A stretch of DNA of 7,963 bases from Bacteriovoracaceae bacterium (GTDB taxonomy: Bacteria; Bdellovibrionota; UBA1018), in assembly GCA_947475645.1 (NCBI GenBank), contig CANJNU010000025.1, positions 1-7,963 on the forward strand, in the 5' to 3' direction. The translations under genes were made by a program, and so were the position numbers. The notes below the pieces were generated by a model, which ran no database searches, was not told the origin of the DNA, and was given only the letters and a program-made list of their open reading frames with translations. Of the stretch, positions 5,355-7,963 are shown one piece after another; position 1 is the first letter of the stretch; every line of letters starts with the position of its first letter.

Positions 5355-7403
5355 ATGTACTGGGTAACTAAAAAATCACGCTGTGCTATTCCTTCCCTTT
5401 TCTATCCTCTCTGGGTGGCACTCTTTTGCTCGTCGTGTTTTGGATTAAACGCCAGTAAAACAACTGCAACGTCCACCCCTACCACCTCGACTCAAACGAC
5501 ATCAGGCAGCGGTGGAAGCAGCGGTGGCAGTACCAGTACAGTAGTCAGTAGCTTGTCTGATTCAACCGCCGCCAACTTTCAAGAAGGAACATCGAGTGGG
5601 CTTGCCTGGAGTACAGCTGTTTCAGGCCTCACCGAAAAAGCGATCACTGAATTTCCTTCCGGCTTCAACACCTCAGGACTGATCCTTCACTACTCGTTTG
5701 AAGACGCAGACGATGCAACTCTATTTGCAGACTCGTCACCTTCCAGCTCGACACTTTCACACTTGCTCACTTGTGTGGGCTCAGGCTGCGTGGGGCGCAC
5801 TACCAGTTACAATCGCGGAAAAGCCATTTCCACAAATTCGGCACTGGCTCGCTACCTGCAGCTCGACACTTCGCACTCTTTGGCCGGACTCCCCTCGGGA
5901 AGCTCAAGTCTCTCTGTTTGCGCATGGGCACTCTATGACGATTCTAATTCCGACAGGTTTCGCATGATCTTTGCCTACGGCAATGGAATTGATGGTTCTA
6001 CCTCCAATCAAGCCATTGTACTGGGAGCTGACTATGCCAGCCTGGTGGGAGGTGAATTTTACAATAGAACACTCGCCTCGAGTTTCTGGGTGGCGAATCA
6101 ATGGCAATACGCCTGTATGACCTACGATGGAACTGCAATAAAACTTTATGGAAATGGCGTGCTTCTTACGACCGAAAATAGAACCCTAAATTTGCAGCCC
6201 GGAGACCTGAGGATTGGAGCCCAGCTTTCGGCCTACGGAGGCTATTGGCATGGGGGAATTGATGAAGTTACGTTTTGGAACCGCGATCTGAGTTCGACCG
6301 AAATTCAAACTCTTTATGATTTTTCGAAGAGAAGCTCAACCTTCTCATTTATTTCGCGAGTGATGAATTTCGGAACCAACCTGACTACTGGAACCTTCAG
6401 CATCAAAGCCCCCCTTCCCTACGGCAAACCGCTTCCGGACCATCAAGTGAACGAAAGTGGTTTCTCTCAGGGTGTAGATATGAGCCAAAACGTACTGCTC
6501 TATCACCTGGATGAATCGACAGGAACTCTCGCCGAATCATCGGGGGCGACAGGGGCAACAGCAATTTGCACCGGAAGTGCGTGCCCGACCCTAGGAGCAA
6601 CGGGCTTATTTGGAAAAGCGGCCAGTTTTTCTGACGGAGTAAGCGGACAATTTCTCGACGTCTCTGCCACCTCTGATTCTTCGCACGCCATTCCGTCGGG
6701 CACCCATGCCTTTTCTTACTGCAGTTGGGCCACGATGGATGCCTCGCGGAGCTATCAGTGGATTCTTACCGTAGGGAAGGCCGAGACGGTGGCTCAAGCT
6801 GCGGCAATTGGGGCCAGGGGTACACAGTTACTCGCAGGACTTCACCACTCAGTCGGGCTAAGCGTCGATAATTTTTGGCAGGTAGGCGTTTGGAATCACG
6901 TTTGCCTGACCTACGATGGCGCCTCAACGAACGGCTACCTTAAGCTTTACGGAAATGGTGTGCTCAAACAATCGACCCAATTCACGCCCGATATTCTTCT
7001 CGATAAAACTTATATTGGCGCCAGTCGTGCGTTGGGCTACGACGGCGAGTTTTGGAATGGCTCGATCGATGAAGTAGCCATCTGGACGAAGGAGCTTCTG
7101 CCCACTGAGATTAGAAATCTGTACCTTCGCGGAGCCATCAAACTGAAGGCTCAGGGTCGTATCTGCACCGAAACAAACTGTTCCGGAGTTTCGTTTGCAG
7201 GCACCGACGGAACGTCCGCCACCTCCTTCGATCTGACAAACTTTACCCAGCTTACTTCGGGCTTTAGCCTCGCTTGGCCAAGCGCATTCTCAAGTATTTT
7301 CAGTGGCTTCTATTTTCAATATAAGCTGGCAATCGATTTCAACTCGACCGTGGCAGGAACTCCCGATTCTCCTGTAATTACCGAAGTTAAGCTTCAGCGC
7401 TAA
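5355..7403 (+). CDS. Two-LamG-repeat surface lipoprotein
   Basis: The 682-residue protein has a basic N-terminus (KKSR), a hydrophobic stretch and LFCSSC, read as a lipobox with Cys28 as lipidated residue (the -3 Cys is unusual). A Thr/Ser/Gly-rich linker follows (about 33-65), then two concanavalin A-like LamG (Laminin_G_3 type) modules at about 108-324 and 379-592. Both show the same landmarks: a C-x4-C pair (140/145; 405/410), a C-x-W strand (Cys189; 456), C-x-TYDG (254; 517), LYGNGVL, and G-S/G-IDEV-x-x-W followed by TEI-x-x-LY. The C-terminal 85 residues carry a third C-x4-C (604/609) and end in a beta-rich FYFQYKLAIDF segment of the kind that closes such proteins. LamG domains usually bind glycans or protein ligands; ligand and any enzymatic role are unknown. 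ATG 5355 is chosen over TTG 5325, which lies in the hairpin arm, though AAAGG sits only two bases before it. Confidence 0.88.
   Translation: MYWVTKKSRCAIPSLFYPLWVALFCSSCFGLNASKTTATSTPTTSTQTTSGSGGSSGGSTSTVVSSLSDSTAANFQEGTSSGLAWSTAVSGLTEKAITEFPSGFNTSGLILHYSFEDADDATLFADSSPSSSTLSHLLTCVGSGCVGRTTSYNRGKAISTNSALARYLQLDTSHSLAGLPSGSSSLSVCAWALYDDSNSDRFRMIFAYGNGIDGSTSNQAIVLGADYASLVGGEFYNRTLASSFWVANQWQYACMTYDGTAIKLYGNGVLLTTENRTLNLQPGDLRIGAQLSAYGGYWHGGIDEVTFWNRDLSSTEIQTLYDFSKRSSTFSFISRVMNFGTNLTTGTFSIKAPLPYGKPLPDHQVNESGFSQGVDMSQNVLLYHLDESTGTLAESSGATGATAICTGSACPTLGATGLFGKAASFSDGVSGQFLDVSATSDSSHAIPSGTHAFSYCSWATMDASRSYQWILTVGKAETVAQAAAIGARGTQLLAGLHHSVGLSVDNFWQVGVWNHVCLTYDGASTNGYLKLYGNGVLKQSTQFTPDILLDKTYIGASRALGYDGEFWNGSIDEVAIWTKELLPTEIRNLYLRGAIKLKAQGRICTETNCSGVSFAGTDGTSATSFDLTNFTQLTSGFSLAWPSAFSSIFSGFYFQYKLAIDFNSTVAGTPDSPVITEVKLQR
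5471..5531 (+). repeat. Linker repeat, copy 1 (Thr/Ser-rich plus Gly/Ser-rich)
   Basis: The first 37 bases (5471-5507) are identical in DNA to 7633-7669 in the next gene; the following 24 bases are similar with a few differences. It encodes STPTTSTQTTSG followed by SGGSSGGS. The Gly/Ser part (5508-5531) is itself two imperfect 12-base units with two mismatches. It links the lipidated cysteine to the folded domains. Confidence 0.85.
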
Positions 7404-7489
7404 AATACTCGATTAAAAGGCCCTTCTGTCAAGAAAACTTCACACGCTTTGAGTATGAATTTCGGCCAAAATCATTGCAAAATAAGGGA

Positions 7490-7963
7490 GTGATCTCCGC
7501 AAACGAATGTCCCGTGTTCTTGCGTATTCTGGCAAGCCTCCCTTTCATTCTTGTACGCCTCCCTTGGGCGATGCTTGCGTTCTCTATTTCGTGCGTGGGT
7601 TTTAATTCTGAGAAAGCCGTCCTTGATGGCGAGTCCACCCCTACCACCTCGACTCAAACGACATCAGGCGGCAGTGGAAGCAGCGGTGGAAGTGCATCGC
7701 CCACCGAATATGGAACTGTTCGCTCAGTTAATCTTTCTGCGAATTCAACTTCGGGTGCGGTAATCTGGGACCCCACTCAAACCTCAACCGACACCGATTA
7801 CGGCGTGGCTAGCCTGCCCCCTGGCCTTGAATCAACTTTGGTGTTTAGATTACGAGGAAATGAAACGCTCATAGACAATGCGGACGGAACGAAGGGTTTT
7901 GAGTACTTGTACACAAACTCTGCAGATTCAACGAAAAGTGGAATTTTTAGAGCTCAATGCAGA
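7490..7963 (+). CDS. Second lipoprotein of the same family, N-terminal part (cut by window edge)
   Basis: An open frame of 158 codons runs from a GTG at 7490 to the last base. It encodes a hydrophobic leader with an arginine-containing start and AFSISC, a lipobox-like site at Cys35, followed by VGFNSEK, the same Thr/Ser/Gly linker as the upstream gene, and about 90 residues of a beta-type region. Aligning the two proteins on the cysteine gives W-x3-L/A-x-F-x2-SC-x-G-L/F-N in the leader, so they are paralogues. The segment after the linker (SGAVIWDP, then STLVFRLRGNETLIDNADG) resembles the lead-in to LamG 1 of the neighbour. The start is uncertain: AAGGGA directly abuts the GTG, TTG 7475 and GTG 7514 are alternatives, and the frame stays open upstream. 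The 86-bp gap after the first lipoprotein holds no clear terminator or promoter, so cotranscription is possible. Confidence 0.75.
   Translation, partial: MISANECPVFLRILASLPFILVRLPWAMLAFSISCVGFNSEKAVLDGESTPTTSTQTTSGGSGSSGGSASPTEYGTVRSVNLSANSTSGAVIWDPTQTSTDTDYGVASLPPGLESTLVFRLRGNETLIDNADGTKGFEYLYTNSADSTKSGIFRAQCR
7633..7693 (+). repeat. Linker repeat, copy 2
   Basis: Bases 7633-7669 match 5471-5507 without a difference; 7670-7693 continue with the Gly/Ser codons (GSGSSGGS) with several substitutions. The sequences on both sides of the linker are clearly diverged between the two genes. Confidence 0.85.

Noticed and set aside
6403..6797. Small overlapping minus-strand frames inside the LamG gene
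   Set aside because: They are antisense to a well-supported coding region, have no ribosome sites and show no recognisable domains.
7429..7763. Small frames on both strands around the start of the second lipoprotein
   Set aside because: They conflict with the frame that has a signal peptide, lipobox-like site and shared linker; their proteins look random.

Overview
The window has two divergent halves that split at about 3400-3490. The left half is read on the minus strand. In transcription order it holds a RimI-type acetyltransferase, a secreted lytic transglycosylase, queD, queC, a DUF366-family gene and the 5' part of hisC, which runs off the left edge. From the transglycosylase onward the gaps are 12-49 bp, so these genes probably form one operon. 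The right half is read on the plus strand. It holds a threonyl-tRNA synthetase (thrS) without the usual N-terminal TGS domain, a strong hairpin, a two-LamG-repeat lipoprotein of about 680 residues, and the 5' part of a second, related lipoprotein that runs off the right edge.

The sequence shows no rRNA, tRNA, CRISPR array, transposase or phage gene. Base composition is close to balanced and coding density is high. Lipoprotein-type signal peptides, a periplasmic SLT enzyme and large LamG surface proteins indicate a Gram-negative bacterium. The style resembles Bdellovibrionota or other former delta-proteobacteria, but this is an impression from protein style and no marker in the window proves it.

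Functional reading: QueD and QueC catalyse two of the steps from dihydroneopterin triphosphate to preQ0, the precursor of the tRNA nucleoside queuosine. QueE, the enzyme between them, is not in the window. DUF366 lies between queC and hisC with close spacing, so it is a candidate partner of the pathway, but its function is unknown. RimI (ribosomal protein acetylation), Que (tRNA modification) and ThrRS (tRNA charging) give the left and centre a translation-housekeeping character.

The right end is accessory in character. Two neighbouring lipoprotein genes have similar but diverged signal peptides, joined to a Thr/Ser/Gly-rich linker that contains a 37-nt stretch identical in DNA between the two genes. 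This suggests a local family of exported LamG proteins that exchange or homogenise sequence. It is the least ordinary feature here. No complete new defence or mobile system could be supported from the sequence.
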